Shown piece by piece: positions 1 to 8,770 of a stretch of DNA of 64,000 bases. This stretch comes from Nocardia huaxiensis (GTDB lineage Bacteria > Actinomycetota > Actinomycetes > Mycobacteriales > Mycobacteriaceae). A program made the translations under genes and the position numbers. Numbering within the stretch: position 1 is the first letter of the stretch; every line of letters begins with the position of its first letter. The notes under the pieces were generated by a model. The model was given only the letters and a program-made list of their open reading frames with translations. It did no database searches and had not been told where the DNA came from. The stretch is from NCBI RefSeq assembly GCF_013744875.1, contig NZ_CP059399.1:7750001-7814000 (forward strand), written 5' to 3'.

Positions 1-357
1 CGGCTGGAGGAGTCGGGGGCGGTGCGGGGGTACCCGCCGAATGTGGATTTGCAGGCGATCGGATTCGCGGTGAACGCGCTGCTGGGCATCGAGCTGGATC
101 AGAACAAGATGGATGCGATCGTGGAGGCGTTGCGGGAGTTTCCGCATGTGCTGGAAGTTCACGCGACCACCGGGCGGTCGGATCTGCTGGTGCGGATCGC
201 GGCGCAGACGCAGCAGGATCTACTGGGGATCATCCAACGGGTGCATTCCATTCCGGGGGTGAAGCACACCGAGACGATGCTGGCGCTCGCCACGCCCATC
301 GAGTACCGATGCCTGCCACTGGTCGAGCATCTGACCGCGAACCCCGACAACGCATGA
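1..357 (+). CDS. Lrp/AsnC family transcriptional regulator, C-terminal part (5' end outside window)
   Basis: The reading frame is open from base 1, so the gene begins upstream of the window and the N-terminal HTH is not seen. The visible ~118 residues match an Lrp-type ligand-binding (RAM/ACT-like) domain: the start reads LEESGAVRGY, the usual linker after the HTH, followed by a beta-alpha-beta-beta-alpha-beta pattern with GRSDLLVRI and a GVKHTETMLAL strand. Lrp/AsnC proteins are amino-acid-responsive regulators. The downstream co-directional operon degrades amino acids, so this is its likely local regulator (inference). The gene ends 196 bases before the oxidoreductase. Confidence 0.85.
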   Translation, partial: RLEESGAVRGYPPNVDLQAIGFAVNALLGIELDQNKMDAIVEALREFPHVLEVHATTGRSDLLVRIAAQTQQDLLGIIQRVHSIPGVKHTETMLALATPIEYRCLPLVEHLTANPDNA

Positions 358-421
358 TGTGACGCCGGTCTCGTCTCGCTCGAGCAGAATGACGCACACA
401 CCACAGTGCGCTAGATCACTT

Positions 422-438
422 TTGATCAAATTGATCAA
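422..438. promoter_or_regulatory. Candidate Lrp-type operator: two adjacent TTGATCAA palindromes
   Basis: TTGATCAA occurs twice (422-429 and 431-438), separated by one A. Each copy is a perfect palindrome, and the 17-bp unit is itself a near-perfect dyad. It lies in the only sizeable gap between the Lrp-family gene and the oxidoreductase operon. Site identity is inferred from position and symmetry only. Confidence 0.4.
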
Positions 439-553
439 CGTGTCGCCCGTCTGTTGACACAGATCACCCATTTCGGCAGATTTCGCTGCACCGATTGCAA
501 GTTCCATCGTTTGCAGCTCACGATCTGGGTTGTGGAAAGTGTGGTGACTGTTC

Positions 554-3500
554 ATGACCAGCGTCGCCTGGCCGCCGGCCCTACAGCAGGCCGAGAACGC
601 CCCGTACGACCTCGCCGACCGGTATCGCTCCGGGGCGGGACCGGTGCTCCTCACCGGGGTGCAGGCCATTGCCAGACTTCTGGTCGAGCAGCATGTGCGC
701 GATATTCGCGCCGGTCGCCGCGTCGCGACATTCGTGTCCGGGTATCAGGGCAGCCCGCTGGGCGGGGTCGACAAGATGCTGCTGGGCATGCCGAATGTGC
801 TGACCGAGCACGACATCACGTTCGTGCCGGGATTCAACGAGGAACTGGCCGCCACCTCGGTGTGGGGCAGCCAGGCCGATCTGCCCGCCGGGCGCGCGAC
901 ACACGATGGCGTCGTGGGGGTGTGGTACGGCAAGGGTCCGGGCGTGGACCGCGCGACCGATGCGCTGCGGCACGCCAATATGTACGGGGTGAACCCGCGC
1001 GGCGGTGTGCTGCTGCTGGTCGGGGATGATCCGGCGTCGAAATCCTCCACCGTGCCGGCGGTGAGCGAGCGGTCGCTGGCGGCCATGGGAATTCCGGTGC
1101 TGTTCCCGCGCAATGCCGAAGAGATCATCACCATGGGCATGCAGGGGGTGGCGCTGTCGCGGGCCTCCGGGTGCGTGGTGGCCATGAAGATCGTGGCCGA
1201 TGTCGCCGACGGGGCCTGGACGGTCGACGCCTCGGTCGCCGATCTCGCGCTGACGGTTCCCGAAGTGCAGTGGGACGGAAAGCCTTTCGTCTACAAGCAG
1301 CGTCCGATGGCGGCCCCGACGGACAGTGTGATCGCCGAGGCGGACCTGTACGGGCCGCGCTGGGAGATCGTGCGGTCTTTCGGTGCGATGAACGAACTCG
1401 ATGTGATCGAGGTGAATCCGGCCGACGCGAAGCTCGGACTCGCCGCCACCGGAACGACTTTCGACTCCATGCGGCAGGCGCTGCTGGATCTCGGCGTGGA
1501 CGATGCCGCACTGCATCGCGCGGGCATTCGACTACTCCGCATCGGTATGCCCTATCCCCTTGGCGCACAGCAGGTCACCGAGTTCGCGCGCGGGCTCGAG
1601 CAGCTGATCGTGGTGGAGGACAAGACCGCGTTCATCGAGACCCAGATTCGCGAGATCCTGTACGGCACAGCGGATGCGCCCCGCATTCTCGGCAAGCAGG
1701 ACGGTCAGGGCGCGCGGCTCATGCCCTTCGACGGCGAGCTGACCCCCGGCCGACTACTCGGGCCGCTGCGCCGGGTGCTGCGTGATCATGTCGAGCTGAA
1801 AAAGGCCGCGCCGCCGCCGCTTTCGCTGGAGGTGCTCTCGGCCAAGCGGACCCCCTACTTCTGTAGCGGCTGCCCGCACAATCGCTCCACCGCCCTGCCC
1901 GAGGGCTCCATCGGCGGCGGCGGCATCGGCTGCCACACCCTGGTCACCATGTCCGGCCGCAGCGACAGCGCGGTCACCGGGCTCACCCAGATGGGCGGCG
2001 AGGGCAGCCAGTGGATCGGACAGGCCCCGTTCACCGATGTGCCGCACCTGTTCCAGAACATCGGCGACGGCACGTTCTTCCACTCCGGCCAGCTGGCCGT
2101 GCAGGCGTGTGTGGCGGCCGGGGTGAACATCACCTACAAGCTGCTGTGGAACGAAGTCGTCGCCATGACCGGCGCGCAGGATGTGGAGGGCGGCCTCAGC
2201 GTCGCAGGGCTCACGCACAAGCTGACCACCGAGGGCGTCAAGCAGATCATCATCTGCGCCGATGATCCCAAGCGGCACAAGAAGAGCGCGCTCGCCAAGG
2301 GCACCCTGCTGTGGCATCGCGATCGGCTCGACGAAGCACAGCGGCTGCTGCGCGACATCCCCGGCGTGACCGTGCTGATCTACGACCAGCACTGCGCCGC
2401 CGACGCCCGCCGTCAGCGCAAGCGCGGCGCGCTGCCGGTGCGCAATACCCGCGTGGTGATCAACGAGGCGGTGTGCGAGGGCTGCGGCGACTGCGGCACC
2501 AAGTCGAATTGCCTTTCGGTGCAACCGGTCGAGACCGAATTCGGCCGCAAGACGCGCATCGACCAGACCTCCTGCAATACCGACTACAGCTGCCTCGACG
2601 GCGACTGCCCGTCCTTCGTGACGGTGGAGCTGGTGCCGGACAAGAAGGGGCGCAAGCCTGCCCGCCGCAAGACCGCCGAACCGCCGGTGGTGGCCGACCC
2701 GAATCTCGGTGCGCCGCTGGGCACGCAGAACGTCTTCCTCGCGGGCATCGGCGGCACCGGCATCGTGACGGTGAACCAGGTGCTGGCCACCGCCGCGCTG
2801 CGCGCCGGCTACGAGGTGGAGAGCCTCGATCAGATCGGGTTGAGCCAGAAGGCCGGACCGGTGGTCTCGCACCTGCGGTTCTCGGCGACCGCGCTGGAAC
2901 CCTCCAACCGGCTCACCCCGGGCAGCGCCGACTGCATCATGGCGATCGACCTGCTCACCGCGACCGATCCCAAGAACCTCCAGTACGGCAATGCCGCGAG
3001 CACCATCGCGGTGGCCTCGACCAGCCAGACCCCGACCGGCGACATGGTGTACGACAAGTCCGTCGCCTACCCGCCGACCGCGTCGCTGCTGGATCGTCTT
3101 GCCGCCGTGTCGAATTCGCTGACGCACTTCGACATGCTGGCCGCCGCCGAGAAGCTGTTCGGCAATACCGCCGCCGCCAACTTCCTGATGGTCGGCGCGG
3201 CCTTCCAAACCGGCGGGCTGCGGCTGCCCGCGGCGGCGATCGAGGAGGCGATCGGCATCAACGGCGTCGCCGTCTCCGCGAATATCGCCGCATTCCGCTG
3301 GGGGCGTGTGGCCATCGCCGATCCGGCCGCCTTCGCCGCGGCTGTCGATGAGGGGCAGCCGCGGCGAACCACCCCCGCAGTGCCCGCGGAACTGCTGGCG
3401 CGCACCAGCTTCGACGGTGAGGTGCGGCGGGTGGCCGAACTGCGCGCCGCCGAACTGATCGGCTACCAGAACGCGAAGGTCGCCGCCCGCTACCTCGATA

Positions 3501-4030
3501 CCGTCGAATTCGTCTGGGCCGCGGAGCGTACCGTCACCGAGCGCACCGACTTCAGCGAAGCCGTGGCGCGCGGGCTGTACAAGTTCACCGCCTACAAGGA
3601 CGAGTACGAGGTGGCCCGTCTGCTCACCGACCCGGCCTTCCTCGCCGAGGTGCAGGCGCAGGTGCCCGGCGGCGAAAACCTCACCTACAAGCTGCATCCG
3701 CCGATCCTGCGGGCCATGGGCCGGGACAAGAAGGTCGGCTTCGGCCCGAAATCCCATGTGGCGCTGAAGGTTCTCGCCAAGGCCAAGGCGCTGCGCGGCA
3801 CCAAGCTCGACCCCTTCGGCTACGCCCACGTGCGAAAGGTGGAGCGGGAGCTGCTGTCCCACTACACCGATATGGTCCGCCGCCTGGCCGTCGGCCTCAG
3901 CACCGACAGCTACGACACCGCCGTCAAGGCCGCCGCACTGCCGGATGTGGTGCGCGGCTACGAGGACGTGAAGCTCGGCAATGTCGAGCTGTACTGGACC
4001 GGCCTGCGCGAACTCGGCATCGAGCACTGA
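554..4030 (+). CDS. Indolepyruvate ferredoxin oxidoreductase family protein (fused alpha/beta/gamma)
   Basis: The 1158-residue protein has the length of the fused IorA/IorB-type 2-oxoacid:ferredoxin oxidoreductases. These oxidatively decarboxylate aryl- or branched-chain 2-oxoacids to acyl-CoA using TPP and iron-sulfur clusters. The N-terminal half holds the TPP/pyrimidine domains. FCSGCPHN at ~436-443 and CEGCGDC with a fourth Cys at ~653 (C641, C644, C647, C653) supply cluster ligands. GIGGTGIVTVNQ near 731 starts the gamma domain. The ATG at 554 is the first good start after the Lrp gene. It is followed by a Leu/Val-type dehydrogenase and a permease, so the likely pathway is transamination or deamination followed by oxidative decarboxylation of amino-acid carbon skeletons. 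The physiological substrate cannot be read from sequence. Confidence 0.92.
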   Translation: MTSVAWPPALQQAENAPYDLADRYRSGAGPVLLTGVQAIARLLVEQHVRDIRAGRRVATFVSGYQGSPLGGVDKMLLGMPNVLTEHDITFVPGFNEELAATSVWGSQADLPAGRATHDGVVGVWYGKGPGVDRATDALRHANMYGVNPRGGVLLLVGDDPASKSSTVPAVSERSLAAMGIPVLFPRNAEEIITMGMQGVALSRASGCVVAMKIVADVADGAWTVDASVADLALTVPEVQWDGKPFVYKQRPMAAPTDSVIAEADLYGPRWEIVRSFGAMNELDVIEVNPADAKLGLAATGTTFDSMRQALLDLGVDDAALHRAGIRLLRIGMPYPLGAQQVTEFARGLEQLIVVEDKTAFIETQIREILYGTADAPRILGKQDGQGARLMPFDGELTPGRLLGPLRRVLRDHVELKKAAPPPLSLEVLSAKRTPYFCSGCPHNRSTALPEGSIGGGGIGCHTLVTMSGRSDSAVTGLTQMGGEGSQWIGQAPFTDVPHLFQNIGDGTFFHSGQLAVQACVAAGVNITYKLLWNEVVAMTGAQDVEGGLSVAGLTHKLTTEGVKQIIICADDPKRHKKSALAKGTLLWHRDRLDEAQRLLRDIPGVTVLIYDQHCAADARRQRKRGALPVRNTRVVINEAVCEGCGDCGTKSNCLSVQPVETEFGRKTRIDQTSCNTDYSCLDGDCPSFVTVELVPDKKGRKPARRKTAEPPVVADPNLGAPLGTQNVFLAGIGGTGIVTVNQVLATAALRAGYEVESLDQIGLSQKAGPVVSHLRFSATALEPSNRLTPGSADCIMAIDLLTATDPKNLQYGNAASTIAVASTSQTPTGDMVYDKSVAYPPTASLLDRLAAVSNSLTHFDMLAAAEKLFGNTAAANFLMVGAAFQTGGLRLPAAAIEEAIGINGVAVSANIAAFRWGRVAIADPAAFAAAVDEGQPRRTTPAVPAELLARTSFDGEVRRVAELRAAELIGYQNAKVAARYLDTVEFVWAAERTVTERTDFSEAVARGLYKFTAYKDEYEVARLLTDPAFLAEVQAQVPGGENLTYKLHPPILRAMGRDKKVGFGPKSHVALKVLAKAKALRGTKLDPFGYAHVRKVERELLSHYTDMVRRLAVGLSTDSYDTAVKAAALPDVVRGYEDVKLGNVELYWTGLRELGIEH

Positions 4031-4138
4031 CACACCCGTTCACCGGAAACCCGCCGCCACCCGCGGCACCGCCCGGCCGTCACCATGCGGCCAACTCCCT
4101 GCCGCCCACCGAGCGGCGAACTCGAAAGGATCGACACA

Positions 4139-5218
4139 GTGTCCGTAATGCACTCCGAGGCTGGGGTTTTCGCCCGCTCGCACGACCTGAGCGCGCGCAG
4201 CCACGAGCAGGTGATGTTCTGCGAGGACGACAAGACCGGGCTCAAGGCCATTATCTCGATTCATTCGACCACGCTCGGTCCCGCGCTCGGCGGCACGCGG
4301 TTCTACCCGTACGCGGACGAGTCGGCGGCGCTGCAGGATGTGCTGCGGCTGTCGTGGGGCATGACCTACAAGGCGGCGGCCTCCGGGGTCGATCTGGGCG
4401 GCGGCAAGGCTGTCATCATCGGCGATCCGGCGATCCACAAGACCGAGGAGCTGCTCGCCGCGTACGCGCGATTCGTGGAAACCCTTGGCGGCCGGTACAT
4501 CACGGCCGGAGATGTCGGCACCAACACCGACGATCTGGATGTCATCGGTCGCCACACCCGCTGGGTGATGGGCCGCAGCAAGCAGGCCGGCGGCTCCGGT
4601 GACAGCGCCCGCCTGACCGCGCTCGGCGTCTTCCACTCCATGCGCGCCGGTGCCGAATCCGTCTGGGGCGCACCGACTCTGGCGGGTCGCACGGTCGGCA
4701 TCGAGGGCGTCGGCAAGGTGGGCCGCGAGCTCACCGCGCTGCTGCTCGAGGACGGCGCGGAGGTCTGCGTCACCGATGTGAATCAGGCTGCGCTGCAGAG
4801 CATCTCGCAGGAACACCCGTCAGTGCGCCTGCTCAGCTCGGTCGCCACCGCCCCGGTCGACGTGTACGCCCCCTGCGCCCTCGGCGGCACCCTCACCGCG
4901 TCCAGCGCCGAGGCCATCGAGGCCAAGCTGATCTGCGGTGCGGCCAACAACCAGCTCGCCACCCCCGGCATCGAGCGGGCGCTGAACGAACGCGGCATCA
5001 CCTGGGTGCCCGATTTCGTGGCGAATGCGGGCGGGCTCATCCAGGTGGCGGGCGAATTGCGCGCCGCCGCACCAGCGGATGTCGAAGCCGATGTCGCGGG
5101 CATCTACGCCCGCTGTCGCGACATCATCACGGCCGCGAAGGCCGAAGGAATCGGAACCGGTGAGGCGGCCAATCGGTTCGCCGAACGGCGTCTGGACGCC
5201 ATTCCGCGGGCTCTCTGA
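4139..5218 (+). CDS. Glu/Leu/Phe/Val dehydrogenase (valine/leucine dehydrogenase type)
   Basis: The protein has 359 residues from the GTG at 4139, which is preceded by AAAGGA at good spacing; an in-frame ATG at 4085 has no comparable ribosome site. It carries the paired substrate/catalytic lysines of the family (K78 in MTYKAAASG and K90 in LGGGKAVI) and a Rossmann NAD motif (GIEGVGKVG). The length fits octameric leucine/valine dehydrogenases, which reversibly deaminate branched-chain amino acids to 2-oxoacids. That product is a plausible substrate for the upstream oxidoreductase. It lies 31 bases before the permease, probably in one operon. Exact amino-acid preference is inferred. Confidence 0.9.
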   Translation: MSVMHSEAGVFARSHDLSARSHEQVMFCEDDKTGLKAIISIHSTTLGPALGGTRFYPYADESAALQDVLRLSWGMTYKAAASGVDLGGGKAVIIGDPAIHKTEELLAAYARFVETLGGRYITAGDVGTNTDDLDVIGRHTRWVMGRSKQAGGSGDSARLTALGVFHSMRAGAESVWGAPTLAGRTVGIEGVGKVGRELTALLLEDGAEVCVTDVNQAALQSISQEHPSVRLLSSVATAPVDVYAPCALGGTLTASSAEAIEAKLICGAANNQLATPGIERALNERGITWVPDFVANAGGLIQVAGELRAAAPADVEADVAGIYARCRDIITAAKAEGIGTGEAANRFAERRLDAIPRAL

Positions 5219-5249
5219 CGCGGCACCGGAGTAAGGAAGGAAAACAGCA

Positions 5250-6737
5250 GTGGCGATCGCGAGCGGATTATTCCGCACCAAATCGGTTGAACAGTCCATC
5301 AGGGATACCGATGAACCGGATTCCAAGCTACGCAAGGATCTGACGGCCAGGGACCTCACCATTTTCGGTGTGGCCGTGGTGATCGGCGCGGGCATCTTCA
5401 CCCTCACCGCGCGCACGGCGGGCACGGTGGCCGGGCCCTCGGTCTCGCTCGCGTTCGTCTTCGCGGCGATCGCGTGCGGATTGACGGCGCTGTGCTACGC
5501 CGAATTCGCTTCGACCGTCCCGGTGGCGGGCAGCGCGTACACCTACGCGTACGCCACCTTCGGCGAGGTCATCGCGTGGATCATCGGCTGGGATCTGATA
5601 TTGGAATTCGCGCTCGCGGTCTCCGTGGTCGCCAAGGGCTGGTCGCAGTATCTGGGCGAGGTGATGGGTTCGGGCGCACCGGTGCTCAGCCTCGGCTCGA
5701 TCCAATTCGATTGGGGCGCGGTGCTTATCATCGCCGTGGTCGGCACCCTGCTGGCCACCGGCACCAAGCTGTCGTCGAAGGTGTCGGCCGTCGCGGTCGC
5801 CATCAAACTGGGTGTGATCCTGCTGGTGCTGGTGGTCGGCGCGACCTACTTCAAGCCGTCCAACCTGACCCCCTACATCCCGCCGTCCGAGCCGTCCGAG
5901 CACGCCGACGGCCTGCGTCAGTCGCTGTTCGCCTGGCTGACCGGTTCCGGCGGCACCAGTTTCGGCTGGTACGGCCTGCTGGCCGCGGCCAGCCTGGTGT
6001 TCTTCGCCTTCGTCGGTTTCGACGTGGTGGCCACCACCGCCGAGGAGACCCGCAACCCGCAGCGCGATGTCCCGCGCGGCCTGTTCGGTTCGCTGGCCAT
6101 CGTGACGGTCCTGTATGTCGCGGTGTCGCTGGTGCTCACCGGCATGGTCTCCTACAAGGAGCTGCAGGGCGGAGACGCCACGCTGGCAACGGCTTTCGCC
6201 ATCCACGGCGCGACCTGGACCAAGAACATCATCTCCATCGGCGCGCTGGCCGGCCTGTCGACGGTCGTCATGGTCATGTACCTGGGCCAGACCCGTGTGC
6301 TGTTCGCCATGGCCCGCGACGGCCTGCTCCCCCGCAGCCTGGCGCACACCGGCGCGAAGGGCACGCCCGTCCGGCTGACCGTCATCGTCGGCGTGATCTG
6401 CGCGCTGCTGGCCGGTTTCGTGGACTTCGGCACCCTCGAAGAGATGGTGAACATCGGCACCCTGGTCGCCTTCGTCATGGTGTCGATCGGCGTCCCGATT
6501 CTGCGCCGCACCCGACCGGATCTGCCGCGCGGCTTCCGCGTCCCGTTCGTCCCGGTGATTCCCATTCTGGGCGCGCTGGCCTGCCTGTGGCTGATGCTCA
6601 ACCTGTCCATCGAGACGTGGCTGCGCTTCGTCATCTGGATGGCGCTGGGCGCGATCGTCTACTTCGCGTACGGCCGTAGGCATTCGGTGCTGCGCAAGCA
6701 GCAGGAGGCCGAAGCCCCGGAGCCCGCGCGACTCTGA
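5250..6737 (+). CDS. APC superfamily amino acid permease
   Basis: A 495-residue membrane protein with about twelve hydrophobic segments. It starts at a GTG after GGAAGGA. The conserved first-helix signature of the APC family, GAGIFTLTA, is at about residues 46-54, and a charged loop with RNPQRDVPRG follows TM6. Such proteins import cationic or neutral amino acids by proton coupling. Its place as the third gene after two amino-acid catabolic enzymes suggests it supplies their substrate. It ends just before a strong bidirectional hairpin. Confidence 0.9.
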   Translation: MAIASGLFRTKSVEQSIRDTDEPDSKLRKDLTARDLTIFGVAVVIGAGIFTLTARTAGTVAGPSVSLAFVFAAIACGLTALCYAEFASTVPVAGSAYTYAYATFGEVIAWIIGWDLILEFALAVSVVAKGWSQYLGEVMGSGAPVLSLGSIQFDWGAVLIIAVVGTLLATGTKLSSKVSAVAVAIKLGVILLVLVVGATYFKPSNLTPYIPPSEPSEHADGLRQSLFAWLTGSGGTSFGWYGLLAAASLVFFAFVGFDVVATTAEETRNPQRDVPRGLFGSLAIVTVLYVAVSLVLTGMVSYKELQGGDATLATAFAIHGATWTKNIISIGALAGLSTVVMVMYLGQTRVLFAMARDGLLPRSLAHTGAKGTPVRLTVIVGVICALLAGFVDFGTLEEMVNIGTLVAFVMVSIGVPILRRTRPDLPRGFRVPFVPVIPILGALACLWLMLNLSIETWLRFVIWMALGAIVYFAYGRRHSVLRKQQEAEAPEPARL

Positions 6738-6751
6738 CGTCACCGACGAAA

Positions 6752-6780
6752 AAGTCCCGATCCGTGATGGATCGGGACTT
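6752..6780. terminator. Bidirectional intrinsic terminator
   Basis: Perfect 12-bp inverted repeat (AAGTCCCGATCC and its complement) with a 5-base loop GTGAT. It is preceded by A-rich and followed by T-rich sequence, and sits between the convergent permease and esterase genes. Confidence 0.85.
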
Positions 6781-6795
6781 CTTCGCGTTCGGGCC

Positions 6796-7812
6796 TCAGT
6801 TGTGCAAGGCGGCTTCGAGGATCGGCCAGGATTTGTGCAGGTCCTCCTGCCAGTAACCCCAGGAATGTGTTCCGGCGGGCCGGAATTCGACGGTGGCGGG
6901 AATGCCCAGCTCGCCCAGCCGGGTGGCCAGGCGCTGCGTGCACAGATTGGTGGCGGCCTCGATCACACCGCCGAGCATGATCTGATTGGCCAGCGTGTAG
7001 GTGTTGCCCTTGAGGGCGGGATTGGCCAGAGTGTCGTACTGCCCGGGCAATCCGGTCGCGCTGGAGATGTAGAGGGTTTTGCCGCGCAGGCCCTCGGCGT
7101 TCAGCACGACGTCGTGGCGCAGCCATTCGGGGTCGTCGTCCTCGCCCCACATATTGCGCACGTCGGCATCGGCGCGATCCATGACGAGGCGAATGAAGGT
7201 GCGGCTCAACTCGTCCGCGGTGGACGCGCAGCCACTGTAGGAGCCGACGGCCCGATAGAGATCGGGTGCGGCGATGGCCAGATCCAATGCCGCGCTGGCT
7301 GCCATGGACACACCCGCGATGGCATTCACCCCGGAGGTTTTCAGTTCGGCGTCGATCACCGGCGGCAGCTCTTCGGTCAGGAAGGTGGCCCACTGGTTCC
7401 GCCCGAGCTTCGGATCGTCGCGCTGCCAGTCGGTGTAGTACGAGAACTTGCCGCCCACCGGCACCACCACGTTCACGTTCTTCTCGGCGAAGAACTGCAC
7501 GATGTCGGTCTGCCGGAACCAGGTGGCCGCGTCCTCGCCGCCGCCCGCGCCATTGAGCAGGTACAGCGTCGGCCGCGGTTCGCTGGTGTCGAACGGCGTG
7601 AGCACCTGCAGCGTGATGGTGCGCTGCATCGACGGCGAGTAGACGTGGAATATCTGCTGCCGCTGCCCGGCCCGGTCAACGAGAACAAGTTCACCGGGCG
7701 GAGCCGCCGCGGCGCCGCCCGGGTCCACGGCAAGGGCCGGCGACATTATGAGACAAGAAATAATCGCCAATTGCGACAGTTTTCTTTTGAACAGCAATTC
7801 TTTCCTCATCAT
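6796..7812 (-). CDS. Exported antigen-85-like esterase (mycolyltransferase family)
   Basis: A 338-residue protein with a basic N-terminus and hydrophobic core ending in SPALA, a Sec signal peptide. The alpha/beta-hydrolase nucleophile elbow is GVSMAA (Ser about 169). The C-terminal THSWGYW contains the catalytic His in the arrangement typical of antigen 85 / FbpA proteins, which transfer mycolic acids to trehalose or arabinogalactan in the envelope. Only 20 bases separate it from the upstream exported-protein gene, so the two are probably co-transcribed. Whether it is a true mycolyltransferase or a related esterase is not decided by these motifs. Confidence 0.85.
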   Translation of the reverse strand: MMRKELLFKRKLSQLAIISCLIMSPALAVDPGGAAAAPPGELVLVDRAGQRQQIFHVYSPSMQRTITLQVLTPFDTSEPRPTLYLLNGAGGGEDAATWFRQTDIVQFFAEKNVNVVVPVGGKFSYYTDWQRDDPKLGRNQWATFLTEELPPVIDAELKTSGVNAIAGVSMAASAALDLAIAAPDLYRAVGSYSGCASTADELSRTFIRLVMDRADADVRNMWGEDDDPEWLRHDVVLNAEGLRGKTLYISSATGLPGQYDTLANPALKGNTYTLANQIMLGGVIEAATNLCTQRLATRLGELGIPATVEFRPAGTHSWGYWQEDLHKSWPILEAALHN

Positions 7813-7832
7813 TGTCGCCGGCCGCGCAGTGG

Positions 7833-8534
7833 TCAGCTGCCGATGTACTTCCGGATGGCGTCGGCGATGATGTCGCTGAACGATCCGGTGGAGCTGAGCT
7901 GTCCGTCATTGGAGCCGAGGCCATTGTCGCCGAGGCTGCCGATCACGGTCTCGCCCGCATTGGTGCCGCGCGAGGTGAAGCAGGCAGTCAGGTTCGGCAT
8001 TTCATTGCTCACGCCGACCGTGCCCGCGACGCCGACGCCGCCGCTGGTGATCTGCTTGCCGGTGCCCAGGTTGTCCGGCACCGGGTAGGTGATGGTCATG
8101 GTCACCGGGTTACCGGAATTCACGAACCAGCCGGTGCTGGTGACCTTCCAGCCGCCCGCGTTCGGGCTGGCGGTCACATCCTCGGTGCGCTGGCCGCCAC
8201 CCAGGTGGTAGGCGGTAATGGTGGTCTTGGTGGGCGCGCCGAAACCGGCCGGCGGGAAGTCGGTGATGGTGTTGACGTACGGGTTGCCGATGCCGGTGGT
8301 GCCGACCACGATCTTGTAGGTCACCGAGGTGCCGACGCCGACGGAATCGCTCGTGACGATCTTTTCGTAGGTATGCGTGATACCGACCGTGCTGACGTCC
8401 TTCTTGGTTTCGAAGCTGCGAACCTCGCAGGTCGAATCAGCGGAAGCCACACCCGCATTCAGACCGACGCTCAAACCGGCGAGAACCAGCGAAGCCGACG
8501 CCGCCAGCGCAGTCGTCCGAGGATTCCGGAACAT
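7833..8534 (-). CDS. Exported protein of unknown function
   Basis: A 233-residue protein starting at an ATG preceded by AAAGGAGA; a longer in-frame start nine codons upstream lacks a ribosome site. Residues 1-32 form a signal peptide ending in GVASA. The mature part is rich in Thr, Gly and Val with strand-like alternation, and has Cys residues near each end (TCEV at the start and LTACFTS toward the end) that could form a disulfide. I do not recognise a family. Its position directly before an Ag85-like esterase suggests a cell-envelope role. Confidence 0.75.
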   Translation of the reverse strand: MFRNPRTTALAASASLVLAGLSVGLNAGVASADSTCEVRSFETKKDVSTVGITHTYEKIVTSDSVGVGTSVTYKIVVGTTGIGNPYVNTITDFPPAGFGAPTKTTITAYHLGGGQRTEDVTASPNAGGWKVTSTGWFVNSGNPVTMTITYPVPDNLGTGKQITSGGVGVAGTVGVSNEMPNLTACFTSRGTNAGETVIGSLGDNGLGSNDGQLSSTGSFSDIIADAIRKYIGS

Positions 8535-8770
8535 ACATTCTCCTTTTGCGTCCCGAGCCATTCCGGGACAGACAATGATTTACCGAGCTCTGCGGATGAC
8601 TCGGGGGGTGCAGGTGCCACCCGGGCTCCAAGTAAACATCTATAACTGGTCTTCTGTCCAGAAGTTCGGAAAAGTTCGCGGGATGGTCTCGCGGGTGCGA
8701 TTCGCCTGCTAATGTAGCACGACTGACTAGAACGTGTTTCAGAACGAAAGGGGCAGGTGACAGTGGCTGT

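Noticed and set aside
1754..4033. Long minus-strand open frame (759 codons) opposite the oxidoreductase
   Set aside because: A shadow caused by high GC; the plus-strand gene has clear iron-sulfur and nucleotide motifs, while the shadow has none.
5328..6743. Long minus-strand open frame opposite the permease
   Set aside because: Composition is His/Arg/Asp-rich without hydrophobic pattern; it mirrors the permease codons.
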